Shown one piece after another: positions 34,440-45,235 of a stretch of 64,000 nt of DNA. The number at the start of each line of letters is the position of its first letter. Positions within the stretch are counted from its first letter, which is position 1. The DNA comes from Pleurodeles waltl (taxonomy: Eukaryota; Chordata; Amphibia; Caudata; Salamandridae): assembly GCF_031143425.1 (NCBI RefSeq), contig NC_090450.1, positions 169,253,486 through 169,317,485 on the forward strand, read 5' to 3'. The notes below the pieces were generated by a model that saw only the letters and a program-made list of their open reading frames with translations, ran no database searches and was not told the origin of the DNA. Made by a program: the position numbers and the translations under genes.

Positions 34440-37300
34440 GCCTCCTCGAGCACCGGGGGAGTAGAGAATGAGCTTCAGCTAATTCATGTTACAACTTCAC
34501 AGACAAGAACTGTCCAAGATGTAGCTGCTTTTTACTCCAATGCAACACAAACGGAGGGCATGGTCTGCTATGAACCTCCACACGAAGTAGATCCATCTGC
34601 CAACTCAGCACTGGCTCCTGTGTTTGCACAGACTGCTTCTGGTTACTTCATCAACCAAGATGACGTTTCTTCAACTTCATCTACATCTGCAACTGTAAAC
34701 ATAACTATTTAGTCTATCCATGGCATTATCTGTGGATGACATTGATTACCTTTCTGTTATGGATTGATTTTGTGACAGTTTATTTATCTTGATAAATGGT
34801 CATTATCATCCTGAGCACTCTTCTGCCGAGCCAGTGGATGAAGTTCTAACACCATATCTTTCGTAACATAAGTCAGAAGCGACTTGTCCCTTCTGAACAT
34901 TTCAGCTGAACCAATTCTGGATGGGATTGTTTGGGAAAAAATTCCATTTGACACGTGTGGACCTACAGATTTTATCGAAATTCCTTAAGTATTTAAAATT
35001 TTAATTATTGATATAATTACACCTGATGTTGTTTCTGATGACTGGAATTTTAAAACAGTTGATTCTATGCTCTTGTAACTGCAGGATTACAATGTCTTTG
35101 AAAGTGAAGATGTGTATCTGAACACAATAAATTATGGGGAAATGTTCTGTTATCCTCATTGGGGACATTTCTTTCTGCACCGAGCAACTAAACATGGAAC
35201 AGTATTTAATTACACACAATGGGAACATTGTTCAACTCCACCAGTGGGGAGCCCTAAACCATATGTAAGTAAATTTGAATATTTCTCTGGGTATGACACT
35301 ATAAATACAGAGTCATACTATTTCAAATTACCACCTTCTAAAATGTGGAAACGTTTTCTAAATAACACCAAATTCATCTATTAAGATTCCCTTGTTTCTG
35401 GCCCTGCTATTGAAGGTTATGAATAGTGGAAGAGCACTATAAATGTGAAAAGCGAATGGGAAACACAAGACTAACAGATTCAGGGTAGGGAGGCTTTCTT
35501 TAGAGCATGCCTTATTTCTGTATAAATTATATTTTTAAATTACACAGTTCAACAAACATCCTGCTTAGGGTTAGCAAAAATAAAAGAAATGAATGTGCCC
35601 AGTATCCCCACACCAGCCAAATTCACCAATTGGCAAACATCCTAAATGTCACTGAAGAAGAACTGAATGCTTGGGTTCAGAATGATACCTATAATTCCAG
35701 GCTTTCAAGTCCCAGTGAGTAGTTATTGTGGCCTCTGGACACAAATGTGTGTCAGGCACACTTTGTTAATTCCTCAGGGGTTTCAAGGTTAGCCGGCCAG
35801 ACCCTCGCTATGTCTCGGGTCAACACTCTAGTATAGTTACTACATACACTGTGGAAAAACTATTCCAACAATGGTTACGCACTAACACCTCAGCAGCAGT
35901 TAAAGAATATCTAAGTCTCTTATCAGAGAAAGTTGACTTGCAGGATTTCTTGCTAGGTCCAACAAAACCCCGCTCTCAAGGATTCCTGTATGCCATAAAT
36001 AATGGGATCTGGAAGTTATCTCAAATGGAAGCGACTGCACACTTAAGGCAGGTAGATAAAGAAAATATGGAAAAGTCTTGAGTGTTGTCGATAATGGAAT
36101 GAACATTCAGTCCAAAAGAATATACACACTTAATAATATTGTGTCATCTGCGATTGACATCATTCAGAATGACATGTCCCTTTTACAACATTGGCAAAGA
36201 CAGACGCATTCCATCATGCAGTTGGGTTGGACATTGTAGAGTCTGAAAAATGGCCGCGTCCCTTGGAAATACATGAACAAAAGTGAAATGTTTGCGGCTT
36301 TTAATTTGTTCAGGAAGCAACAGATAATAGTTAGGAAGGAAGCAAGTTACACCATGCTTAACATTGAAAAGTTAGAAAAGCTGCCTTTCACTGTAGCAAA
36401 GACACCATCAACAGTATGGCTAGTACATGGGGTTATTATTCTGCCAATTTCCACCTTTCGTTTCACAAAATGTTTGAAACATTTTGCTGTTGGCAGATCA
36501 GAGCAGCTAGGAGATAGCTATATTAGGAAACAGTGGAAGTTGCCTTTCAAGTTCAAATGTATCAACAGCGAAACAGAGGACTTTTTGAGCGGAAGTGAAT
36601 GTGAGACTACTGTTAGTCATTCAATGATTTGCAAACAGGTGTCCCTTCACAGCTCTTGCAATACATAGGTTGCAATCTTGGCGTGCTTTCTGAGGGGTAC
36701 TCCTGTCCCTTTGATTCGTCCAGTATTTCATAGACTTTAGAATGGAAGTTATGTGGTTCTGAAAGATCAGAGTTGCTGCAGAATGAGACCAGGAATTGCC
36801 TACACAATTTCAGTTTCTCAAATTGTAACTTGTTGTAGACATGCTTTATTCCCCTCTATACAAGAAATAAGAGTAGTAGAAATATGGGCTCACATTGATA
36901 ATACTAATGAAAATTGTGACAATCTGAGCAGACTAAAGGCGCTACTGTTTCAAAAACAAGTGGCGTTGACATTGGTCAAGGAGATGTACACTCTCCAGAT
37001 AGCGATATCATCAGCCGAGATACAATCCTTATCAAATATGAACTCCCCCAAGCACTTTGGAGAGCTGGTCTGCAAAATCTTTAACGCTTCGAGTACTCCA
37101 TGGACTTCACACTTCTTTAAGGCTGTTGGGTCTAGATTTGTTTCCACCTTCCAGACTGTCTTCAGAGTCATCTTTTTCGAGTGTGTTTGGTAGATTTCCT
37201 ATGACTTTGTCACTGATTGGCGGAATACTGCTACTGCTATTCCTGATACGCAGTGGTTGTGCTTTTTCAGCTAAGCAGAGTGATGGAGCTACCACCGGCC
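34440..37300 (+). pseudogene. env-like region of the foamy-like retrovirus
   Basis: Lying between pol and the 3' accessory region, this has broken frames rich in Asn-X-Ser/Thr sites, Cys and aromatic residues (for example 35112-35384, 35507-35722, 35851-36081, 36273-36668, 36753-37193). Near the end, at about 37195-37245, is a hydrophobic segment SLIGGILLLLFLI followed by RSGCAF, a typical membrane anchor. The helical stretch at 36105-36235 may be part of the transmembrane subunit. The length of about 2.8 kb is close to that of large foamy-type envelope genes. At least six stops or frameshifts interrupt it; no furin site could be placed with confidence. Confidence 0.6.
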
Positions 37301-37436
37301 CTGCTGTGTCATGACAGCATGATGCAGTACTTTGACGCTCCATTGCTGGAGGAATTGGAGCATGAATGGTCATTGTCATTCCGACCAGTCATGTGGTGCG
37401 TGCAACTTGTCTTTTATTGCCCCGGTGCCTCTTTGA

Positions 37437-37787
37437 GTGTCTCCCATTGGTGTGTCTTGCTGTACAGTAAGTGCCTCCTGTGAACCAAGAACCGTTAATG
37501 TTACAAATGAGAGTTCATTCACGGTCGTGCCCCATGAGACTGAAGTTGATTCGCTGGGCCACCCTCGAGCTATCACTTGTGAACTATGTGGCTCCAATGA
37601 CTCTGGAGCTATGGATGGTGCTGCCTACGCGGGTGATCCTGCGACTGATGCATCTGATCACTTCTGCTCCATAGATTCTTCTGTCAATCCTGTGATTGAT
37701 CTGACATCTGCTGATGGGGAGTCCTTCCTGGATGCACTCCTATTTGATGACTTCAGACACCTTCTACTCGAGCATACCTATTGTTGA
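37437..37787 (+). pseudogene. Possible accessory (transactivator-like) reading frame between env and the 3' LTR
   Basis: A 116-codon frame, with no ATG at its start, is acidic and ends in a cluster of Asp, Leu and Phe residues (ESFLDALLFDDFRHLLL). That composition resembles an acidic activation domain. In foamy viruses the transactivator gene lies exactly in this interval, and its product has an acidic C-terminal activation domain. Sequence similarity to any known transactivator is not demonstrable by eye, so this is a position- and composition-based suggestion. A DNA transposon is inserted about 115 bases downstream. Confidence 0.35.
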
Positions 37788-37905
37788 ATGAATTCAACCA
37801 TTGACTTTTTTAAAGTATAAAATGGGTAGCAAATTGCCTTAATGATTTGGTTAAGGTCTGCCTTGCTTGTATTTGGTCTGCCTTGCTTGTCATGGTTGAC
37901 ATTAT

Positions 37906-38838
37906 GGCACTCATTATGTCCCTGGCGGATGACGATATTTTGGAGAAAGGTACTGCCAACAGGCTGGCGGTACCTTTCCCCAAAATATGATATTGGCGGT
38001 TTGGCTCAAGTCAAACCGTCAAGGTACCACTCCGTCCGCCAGGGCAGTAACAGGCGGCTGTCACTGTCCCACCCACGAATAATGACCCCGTCTACTGCCA
38101 TGGTTTTCGTGGCAATCTTACTGCCACGAAAACCATGGCAGTAGGCACTATCAGTGCAAGGGAATTCCTTCCCTGACACTGATAGTGGTCTCCCCTGTCC
38201 CCTCCCCCTCCCCCAAACTCCCCCTTGCGAACCCCCGACATACATGCACATTCACATACCAACATACACATGCATACACACGCTCATACTCACATTCACC
38301 CATGCATGCATACATTCATTCACTTACACATCAACACACAGACATACATTCTAGCACACACCCATTCACACCACACAACATACACACTCGCACCCATTCA
38401 TGCACACACGCATTCCACATGCCACACACCTGCTTGCACTCACACAATCACATACACACACCCCCACACACACACAACAACACCCTCCACCCCCTCCCCT
38501 GTCACAGCACCCGACTTACCTGCTTGCAGGAGTTCCTCCTGCAGGAGATGGGACATGGCACTGCTGCCAGAAGAAGCGTCCACCACAGAACACCGCCAGG
38601 CCATAGCATGGATCATAATATGGTCTGCAGCGGTCTACTGGCGTGGCACTCCTGCTGGCAGCAGCGCCACCTTACCGCCGTCCGCCGCCATGACCGTAGC
38701 CGGAATTCCGCCATCCTTGTGGCAGAATTCCAGCTGCGGTCATAATATGGCAGATGGTAGGTAGCCGCGGCGACAGTGTTTTGGCGGCCGTCGCAACCGC
38801 GGTTGGTGGTAATTACCGCCAATTTCTTAATGAAAGCC
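37906..38838. mobile_element. Non-autonomous TIR element with internal hairpins (933 bp)
   Basis: Ends GGCACTCATTA and TTAATGAAAGCC are imperfect inverted repeats flanked by TAT on both sides (37903-37905 and 38839-38841). Inside are several strong palindromes: GGTACTGCCAACAGGCTGGCGGTACC (about 37948-37973), a 19-base arm pair around TGCCATGGTTTTCGTGGCA (38096-38143), and CACTATCAGTG/CACTGATAGTG (38147-38187). The subterminal sequence is rich in ACCGCC/GGCGG, like the Harbinger elements here. It resembles an internally deleted Harbinger relative. Confidence 0.6.
38222..38510 (+). repeat. Degenerate CACA/ATACA simple-sequence tract
   Basis: About 290 bases consist mostly of CACACA, ACATACA and TTCACA words with almost no G. 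The long Thr/His-rich frames here follow from composition and are not genes. Confidence 0.85.
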
Positions 38839-38941
38839 TATATCTCTTTTGTACGTTTTTAGCTTAGGTTTTAACTAGATTTTAGGTTTTTAGTTCAGAG
38901 CATTTTAGACATGGACTTATGCACCCTCGCTAAGTGACTTA

Positions 38942-39132
38942 GGGCCTGATTCCAACTTTGGAGGAGGTGTTAATCCGTCCCAAAAGTGACGGTAAAGTGA
39001 CGGATATACCACCAGCCGTATTACGAGTTCCATAGGATATAATGGACTCGTAATACGGCTGGTGGTATATCCGTCACTTTACCGTCACTTTTGGGACGGA
39101 TTAACACCTCCTCCAAAGTTGGAATCAGGCCC
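38942..39132. mobile_element. 191-bp perfect fold-back MITE
   Basis: Two 87-base arms (38942-39028 and 39046-39132) are exactly complementary, separated by a 17-base loop. The ends are GGGCCTGATTCCAAC and its complement. TTA lies on both sides (38939-38941, 39133-39135), the 3-bp target typical of Harbinger-group elements. Perfect arms imply a recent insertion or recent arm conversion, much younger than the retrovirus it sits in. Confidence 0.92.
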
Positions 39133-39152
39133 TTAGTATCCTTGTTTCGGCA

Positions 39153-39161
39153 ATGGGAGGG
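39153..39161 (+). promoter_or_regulatory. Polypurine tract of the retrovirus
   Basis: ATGGGAGGG directly abuts the TG of the 3' LTR, the expected place for the plus-strand primer. Confidence 0.65.
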
Positions 39162-40230
39162 TGTGGTAAATCCATGTTAGTTTCCCACTGGGATACAGAA
39201 GTCAGCTTAGCCTTTGGCTTGCAGACCTGTTTCCCCGTCACCTAGTGACCTTTTACCTACTTAGTATGCTCTGTTTTATTCCATTTATTTTATTATTTGT
39301 GTTAGCTTTTTTCATTGGCTACATTTTATAAGAATTTTTTTTTTTTCATTATCAGTGCCATTCTGGGAAGGCTTCATTATTGGCGTCACTATCAGTGATA
39401 CACGTAGGTATTGTCATTGTGTCCCTTTCTCATATATGTGTGACAGGAACATCATATTCACTTGTTAGGAATTGTTTATGCAATTGCGGACACAAGTCGA
39501 CCACATTATCAGTTGTTTAGGAACATACCTGTGTCAGGGATCCTACATGATCTGTATAAACCTCACATGGACAAGGTAATTAGAGGGGTTACTTTCAGGT
39601 GCCATCTATGCTGCACGTCACCTTGCTGCAGAGCTCAGCCTTTGGGTCACCATGGTGTCTGACCTAGAGACCTTATTCAGGTGACGAGGGTTGGGGGGCG
39701 CTTCTTATGGACATGGTACTGACAGATTAGGTTTATCATACCTAGCTCTCACTAGGGTACAGATTAGGTTTTCTTGGTTAGAAATTTCATATATCATATT
39801 TATTGTAAGATGGTGGGGAGTTTCATATTCAACTCTCACATCTTCACAATTCTGCTTTTATTACTGTTCATTATCCTAATCTTTGCAGCACATGCATTTT
39901 ATCGTAGATTGCAGTCTCTTCAATAAATAAATTGAAAACTTTCCTGTATCTTCTTCATTGCCTATATGTGTACGAGACTTGTTGCTAACGAGAGAAAAGG
40001 GTAACTTCCATTCCATCGCGACTTCCAAGTGAGGTCTTATCTAGAGTTCATGTGTAAGACTGCCAGACGTCACCTTTACTTTCTGAGTATTGGTGAGGTA
40101 CTGCTTGTGAGTCGAGAAGGTTGAGCCACAGTTGCGACTTGTTGTTGGAGTGACTCTGTTGCCTACAAACAAATGCGCTGTCATCCGTAAACCAGCAGTC
40201 TCACTAAGGAGCGAGAGTCCATCTTCGACA
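39162..40230 (+). repeat. 3' LTR of the foamy-like retrovirus
   Basis: Begins TGTGGTAAATCC and ends CTTCGACA. TATAAA lies at 39555-39560 and AATAAA at 39922-39927, giving U3, R and U5 in the expected order. Aligned to the 5' LTR it shows scattered substitutions and short indels. Confidence 0.88.
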
Positions 40231-40234
40231 GTAC

Positions 40235-40604
40235 ATAACCCCTTCGATTCTCTTGGTTACTACACATTCAGGATGTGCGATAGAAGAGATAATGTCTAGT
40301 GCCCACTTATAAAGGGAGGCCTTACTACCGATGTTACCTTAAGATCATACCTCAAGCATTTATTTTAATATGTTGCCTATGGTATGGGACCAATTCTTTG
40401 AGACATTAGTCCCCAATATGCAATAACCATATTAAAGAGAAATGTCTCTTCATAAATCTATGACATACACACCATGAGAAGGCTTTTGTGCTTTGAAATA
40501 TGGCAAAAATACCCCCATTAAAGTGAAGGTCGAGTACAGGTCAGTTGGTTTAACTTACGGAATTCTATTTCACATATATGAACCCTCTCCAACCATTCAT
40601 CAAC
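40235..40604 (+). other. Probable 3' tail of Penelope 1 or unassigned sequence
   Basis: This 370-base stretch follows the retrovirus target duplication and should therefore be the continuation of whatever lay behind the Penelope reading frame. No coding sense, repeats or structure were recognised. Confidence 0.4.
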
Positions 40605-40874
40605 ACGGCCGGCTTTTGTGCGGTGCGACCGCACCGGCCACTGACCTCATGGGGCGCTGTGTTTAGCAATAACTTCATAAACGTTAGATTTAAAATCACC
40701 TGCTGAAAAGTTCCTTGTGCGTTTAACCTTCAAGAAACAATTAAAATGTCAAGATACTTATTGTGATTAATGTTCCTGCTAGAGAGAGAAATGGGACTTT
40801 TGCCTAGTGGCAGCATTGACTCAACATAAAGTAGCATAGAAGGTTAATATGCCCGCTGCAAAAAACAGACCTAT

Positions 40875-41369
40875 GGGGCATATTTAAAAAAAGTGGCGCC
40901 ACTTTCCTTGCACCCCGTAGCGGCCCCTAACGTCACCATGTGTGAGCCATATTGAAAATACGGTGCACCATGGCGGTAGTTAGGGGACCAGCACCAGAAT
41001 TTTTCACACTTGTCTGGCGCTTTGCGGGATTAGCGTAAATTTTTTTGACTCTCATCTTGCAAAGCACCCAGAGGCCCATTGTAACCAATGGAAGGCTCCT
41101 TTTAATGCCTGCTCTGAGCAGGTTTAAAAGTGCCAGAAAAAAATGCTGCATCATTTTTTTGGCCCCCCTAATGAGGGGAAGCCGTCTTGGCATACATTAT
41201 GCCTGGCGTGGGCATTATGTAGCGCAAAGGTAACAAAGTAGCGCAATGCATGCATTGCGCCTCTTTCTGAATATGGCGCCGCGTTTTGGGCTTTCTAATG
41301 CCACATTAGTGTAAAAAAATGTCACTAATGTGGCATTAGAATGGCATTAGGGGCTCTTAAATATGCCCC
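40875..41369. mobile_element. MITE 1 of a sister pair (GGGGCATATTTA ends)
   Basis: The ends GGGGCATATTTA and TAAATATGCCCC are inverted repeats, with TAT on both sides (40872-40874, 41370-41372). Internal blocks (GTGGCGC...ACTTT, CGGTGCACCATGGCGG, AAAGCACCCAGAGGCCCATTGTAACCA, ATAATGCC/GGCGTGGGCATTATGTAGCGC, AATGCATGCATT) recur in MITE 2. It is non-coding. Confidence 0.85.
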
Positions 41370-41374
41370 TATAG

Positions 41375-41718
41375 CAGTGCTTAATTTGTACTTGTTGTTT
41401 CCGGTGCGGTGCACCAGCACATATTTTTGAGGGCCAGCACTTATTTTTCTACCTCAAGCATTTACTGCGAGAAAAAGGCACATATGGGAAAGATGGAAGA
41501 AGAGAAAAACGTAAAAGCGTCACAATGGGATAAATCAGAAATCTGCAACAGTGAGCAGAAGGGGCAGGGAGGGCCTGTAAATGGTCTGAAGAGGTCAGAG
41601 ATGGCTTCAGGATTATGCTGCCTCTGTATTCTATGTTCACACATTTAATTCCAGCAGTCACATGTTTAAGAGGAGGGCTTTGGGTACCTGCACCTTTTTA
41701 TTTACAAATTAAGCACTG
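41375..41718. mobile_element. hAT-type MITE (CAGTGCTTAATTTGT ends)
   Basis: Ends CAGTGCTTAATTTGTA and ACAAATTAAGCACTG are inverted repeats. The flanking 8-mers are CCCTATAG (41367-41374) and CCCTATGG (41719-41726), differing at one base, as expected for a hAT 8-bp duplication. The inner part contains an A/G-rich stretch but no gene. Confidence 0.85.
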
Positions 41719-41724
41719 CCCTAT

Positions 41725-42267
41725 GGGGCATAATTGAAAAAAGTGGCAATGCACACAGTGCTGCGCCACTTTTCTTGCACCCCTTAATGCACCTCCCCAA
41801 TGCCACCATGTGTGCGTCATATTTAAAATACGGTGCACCATGGCGGAAGTTAGGGGACTAGCGTCAGAACTTTTATACTAGTCCGGTGCTTTGCAGGATT
41901 AGCTTAAAAAATGTTGAAGCTAATCCTGTAAAGCACCCAGAGGCCCATTGTAACCAAAGGAAGCCACCTTTTAATGCCTGCTCTGAGCAAAAGAGGCAGA
42001 AAAAAATGATACAAAGAAATCTGTCAGATTTCTTTGCGCCATTTTTTTGTGCCCCCCCCCCCTTATCGGGGGAATGCCACCTTTGTATACATAATGCCTG
42101 GCGCAGGCATAATGTAGCGTAAAGGGATACAAAGTGACACAATGCATGCATTGCGCCACTTTGTAAATATGACATGGTGTTTTTGGCCATCTAATGCCAC
42201 ATTAGCATTACAAAAAATGAAGCTAATGTGGTGTTAGAATGGTGCTAGGGGCTCTTAAATATGCCCC
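41725..42267. mobile_element. MITE 2 of the sister pair
   Basis: The ends GGGGCATAATTG and TAAATATGCCCC and the internal blocks match MITE 1 in the same orientation. TAT lies on both sides (41722-41724, 42268-42270). A C-run of 10 and an indel-rich middle distinguish it from MITE 1. Confidence 0.83.
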
Positions 42268-42488
42268 TATATTTTATGTGGATAGCTGAGTGGATTAGTA
42301 AAGTCAGCATTTATTTACAAGTGCTTTAAAACACATGAATGTATGTTAAAGTGGAGCGATGGAGAGATGCGGGCACTTTTGCAGGGTGGTAGTGAGTGAA
42401 ACCGAGGAGGAGGTCATGGGTGGGGGGGCGCCACAATAAACTGTCGCACAGGGCGCCACTAGTCCTAAAGCCGGCCTGGGTTCTAAAT

Positions 42489-43775
42489 GATACGTTTGTA
42501 ATGAGGTACCTTTTGCTAATGACATCACCTCTTGACATATCCTCACTAGAACATCCCTTTACAATTATATGGCATGTACGTTCTCGCCGGCCATTTTACA
42601 GACAAATTTATCTTACGAGTAGGTTATAGACACACACACGACAATACTAGGCAATGAACGTATTCTCCACGTGTTAGTCCTACCCAACATGGTCTACATT
42701 TCCGATCATCCCGCAGCGGCGCATACGGCAGTGGATGCACGAGTATCATCACGACCGGGGGCACTAAATCCAATCGGTGTTTCCATCTCCCTTCTTGTGA
42801 CCTATCTGCACAAACACTTGCTGTTCAGCGGCAGTCTCAGCAGGATGGAGGGGCCCGCGGGAAGCAAGAGCAACGCTCTAGTCTTCCCGCGGGTCATTTC
42901 GGGAAAGGAAGTGACGGCGAGGGACAGGGATTGGGAAGAAGGTAAGTGAGGGCGGGTCTAGGGGGAGTAAATAAAAGGGGTTGGGGGTGGAGGGACCGGC
43001 CTCTTTGCCGCGATTCCCTCGCGCTTTTTAATTTGGCCTCCCACCCACCCGGCAATTGGAAGAGCGATTTGGAAGGACGGAAGTTAGAGTCGAATAGCAA
43101 GGAGGGGAGGGAAATTGTCAGTTAGGGCAGGTTGCAGGGCTGAGCGAGCAGTAGATGGGGGAGGGTGGTGAGTCAGATGCGGGCTTGGCCACCCTTCCAG
43201 GGAATAAACAAGCAGGTGAAGGCTCTGAGTGGGGGTACGCACGAACTAAATGGGGCATGAAAGGAAAAGGGGAGTGCGTAGGGGAATGGAAACGAGATAA
43301 AGGTTTTGAAGGAGAAGGATGAACGAGGAGAGGTTAATAGGAGGGCATTATTAAAGTTACGGTTACGTTTGAAAGTTAATGGTTATGTTACTTATGCAAT
43401 CCTGTCCTAATAAATGACCTTTTACACTAAAACAGCTGTCACTGAATTATTTCCTGATACTAATAGGTTTAATCGTTGGCACAGCTACCTTGAAAAAATT
43501 AGTGGGGCCACTGGGGTTCACATTCCTTTTTCTTTTTCTTGTTTATTCTTTTATTTAAGGATCTCTTGTTATGCTATCACAAACTAAGGGCGGGGTCTCG
43601 CACGGCTATATTAATGTAGTAAGTGGGGACCTCAGGAGGTTACATTTCCTTTACTTATGGGCCTCATTTTGTGTTCTGTGAAACATCACACATAAGAGCG
43701 GGTGGGAATGACTCTATTCCCATACCAGGGATGCCTGCATTGTTGGTCTTGAGACATCCAACTTAAATGGAACAC
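42489..43775. other. Unassigned stretch with a GC-rich core
   Basis: No recognisable coding or transposon signature. Between 42840 and 43060 GC rises. A hairpin is formed by CCCGCGGGAAG (42856-42866) and CTTCCCGCGGG (about 42883-42893), followed by donor-like AAGGTAAGTGAGG (about 42939). This could be the promoter region of a decayed element or an isolated CpG-rich site. Poly-A signal-like AATAAA near 43409 has no partner gene. Confidence 0.4.
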
Positions 43776-43778
43776 TTA

Positions 43779-43933
43779 GGCCCATATTTATACTTTTTTA
43801 GCACCGCATTTGCGACACTTTTGGCGCGCAAATGGCGCAAACTTACAAAATACAATTGCATTTTGCAAGTTTGCGCTGCTTTTGCATAAAAAAATTACGC
43901 AAATGTGGTGCTAAAAAAGTATAAATATGTGCC
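43779..43933. mobile_element. 155-bp palindromic MITE
   Basis: Ends GGCCCATATTTATAC and GTATAAATATGTGCC are inverted repeats and TTA flanks both sides (43776-43778, 43934-43936). The whole element is an imperfect palindrome with GCGCAAACTT/AAGTTTGCGC near the centre. Confidence 0.88.
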
Positions 43934-44299
43934 TTAGTATTAAATTTGATTTTCAATAGTCTTTATTATTTATACTTACATCACAAGTGTGTGACTACAG
44001 GAGCATGCTTCCCTCTCGACTAGCATGACACCCCAATCACCAATAATTAGGGGTAAGCTGTATGACTGTGCTTGCATGATGTTATAACACAGACGTATGC
44101 ATTCTCATGTGTGCAGTATTCAATTGAGATGGCTTGTCGTGCATCTCTTTATAGCACCATTTTGAATTATGTTTAATTCGTTTTTAATTCTGTATGGGTC
44201 TGATAAAAAGATTTTGCCATAAGGTGTTCCTTAGTTTGTTCAATTTACTTTCACATATATTACCTCAAGATGTTAATTTATGGTCCTGCTTGAGTCTAA

Positions 44300-44968
44300 G
44301 GGCCAGATTTAGGTATGTCCTGAATTGTGACTCGCAATTCAGGGATGCAGGATGGTGTCCCTGACACCATCTGCGACTCGCAAGTGGGTCGCAAAGGCCC
44401 ACCTCATTAATATTAATGAGGTGGGTCGTAATTTGTGACCTCCTTGCGACTCGCAGCACTCACAGGGATGGTGGCCTGCTGGATACAGCAGACCACCATG
44501 TCTGTGACTGCTTTTAAATAAAGTCGTTTTTTTTTTTGTAATGCAGCTCATTTTCCTTAAAGGAAAACGAGATGCATTACAAAATGAAAAAAATTAAACC
44601 TTTCAGTTCCATTTTTTCAGAGCAGGCAGTGGTCCATAGGACCACTGCCTGCTCTGAAAAAATGTTTTCCAGGCCATTCATAAAGGGGAAGGGGTCCCAT
44701 GGGGAGCCCTTTCCTTTTGCGAATGGGTTACCACCAGTGTGACACTGGTGGTAACTGAGATTGCTTTGCGACCGCGTTCGGGGTCTCAAAGCAATGCAGC
44801 ATCGCGCTGCGACTCGCAAACAGGAAGGGGAACACCCCTTCCTTTTTGCGACTCGCAGTCCCGTTTTGCGAGTCGGTAACCAGGTTACCGACTCGCAAAA
44901 CAGGAATTGGGCATCGCAATGTGGGTTTGGCTGTTTGCGACATTCAAAACCTTTGCTACATCTGGCCC
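44300..44968. mobile_element. 669-bp MITE built of serial hairpins
   Basis: Ends GGGCCAGATTTAGGTA and TGCTACATCTGGCCC are inverted and flanked by TAA (44297-44299, 44969-44971), a Harbinger-type target. It contains at least four separate palindromes: near 44540-44577, 44618-44662 (GAGCAGGCAGTGGTCC and complement), 44726-44757 (GTTACCACCAGTG and complement) and 44871-44900 (GAGTCGGTAACC and complement). CGACTCGCA words recur. Confidence 0.87.
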
Positions 44969-45034
44969 TAAGTGCTTGACATATTTACTATTGTTTCTAG
45001 GTTTATCCAGTAAGGAACTTTAGAAAAGATGAGA

Positions 45035-45235
45035 GCCTTAGGCCTCATTTTTTATGCATGGTATGCATCAGTATACAGGCAGGGATGGGTGTAGCCCTGA
45101 CAAAGGCCTCAGACCCCAATGGGCTTTAAATGTGGTCAAAACATGTTGACATAGATAGGGGCAATTGAGTCAATTACATTCAATAAACCCCATTTACTTT
45201 TTTAATCATGTCAGTACTCAAATAATAAACAAAGA
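45035..45235 (+). repeat. Terminal (pseudo-LTR-like) repeat of Penelope 2
   Basis: Matches 8885-9075 in opposite orientation, with substitutions and small indels. It lies directly upstream of a 5'-truncated Penelope reading frame, the arrangement expected for 5'-truncated Penelope copies carrying a terminal repeat. Confidence 0.65.

Larger units (their letters stand above)
28239..40230 (+). mobile_element. Foamy-like (spuma/class III) endogenous retrovirus, broken
   Basis: Two LTRs of about 1.05-1.07 kb (TG...CA) flank an internal region with primer site, gag-like frames, pol (RT, RNase H, integrase), an env-like region with a terminal membrane segment, and an acidic reading frame before the 3' LTR. 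A GTAC duplication borders it. The RT box order, the tether between RT and RNase H, the integrase and the position of extra coding sequence between env and the 3' LTR fit the foamy/ERV-L side of retroviruses. Foamy-like endogenous viruses are known from amphibians. The LTRs differ by roughly 15-20% by eye with several indels, and every gene has stops or frameshifts, so this is an old non-functional copy. Confidence 0.82.
40605..42488. mobile_element. hAT-like element interrupted by three MITEs
   Basis: The left end CACGGCCGGCTTTTGTGCGG and the right end CCTAAAGCCGGCCTGG are inverted counterparts (GGCCGGCTTT / AAAGCCGGCC). The subterminal GGGGCGC/GGGCGCC words also mirror each other. Without the inserts (40875-42267) about 490 bases remain, with no transposase frame. 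I could not match an 8-bp target duplication. Confidence 0.5.

Noticed and set aside
38185..38764. Thr/His-rich frames of 179-186 codons
   Set aside because: They translate a CACA/ATACA simple-sequence tract within a non-autonomous DNA element.
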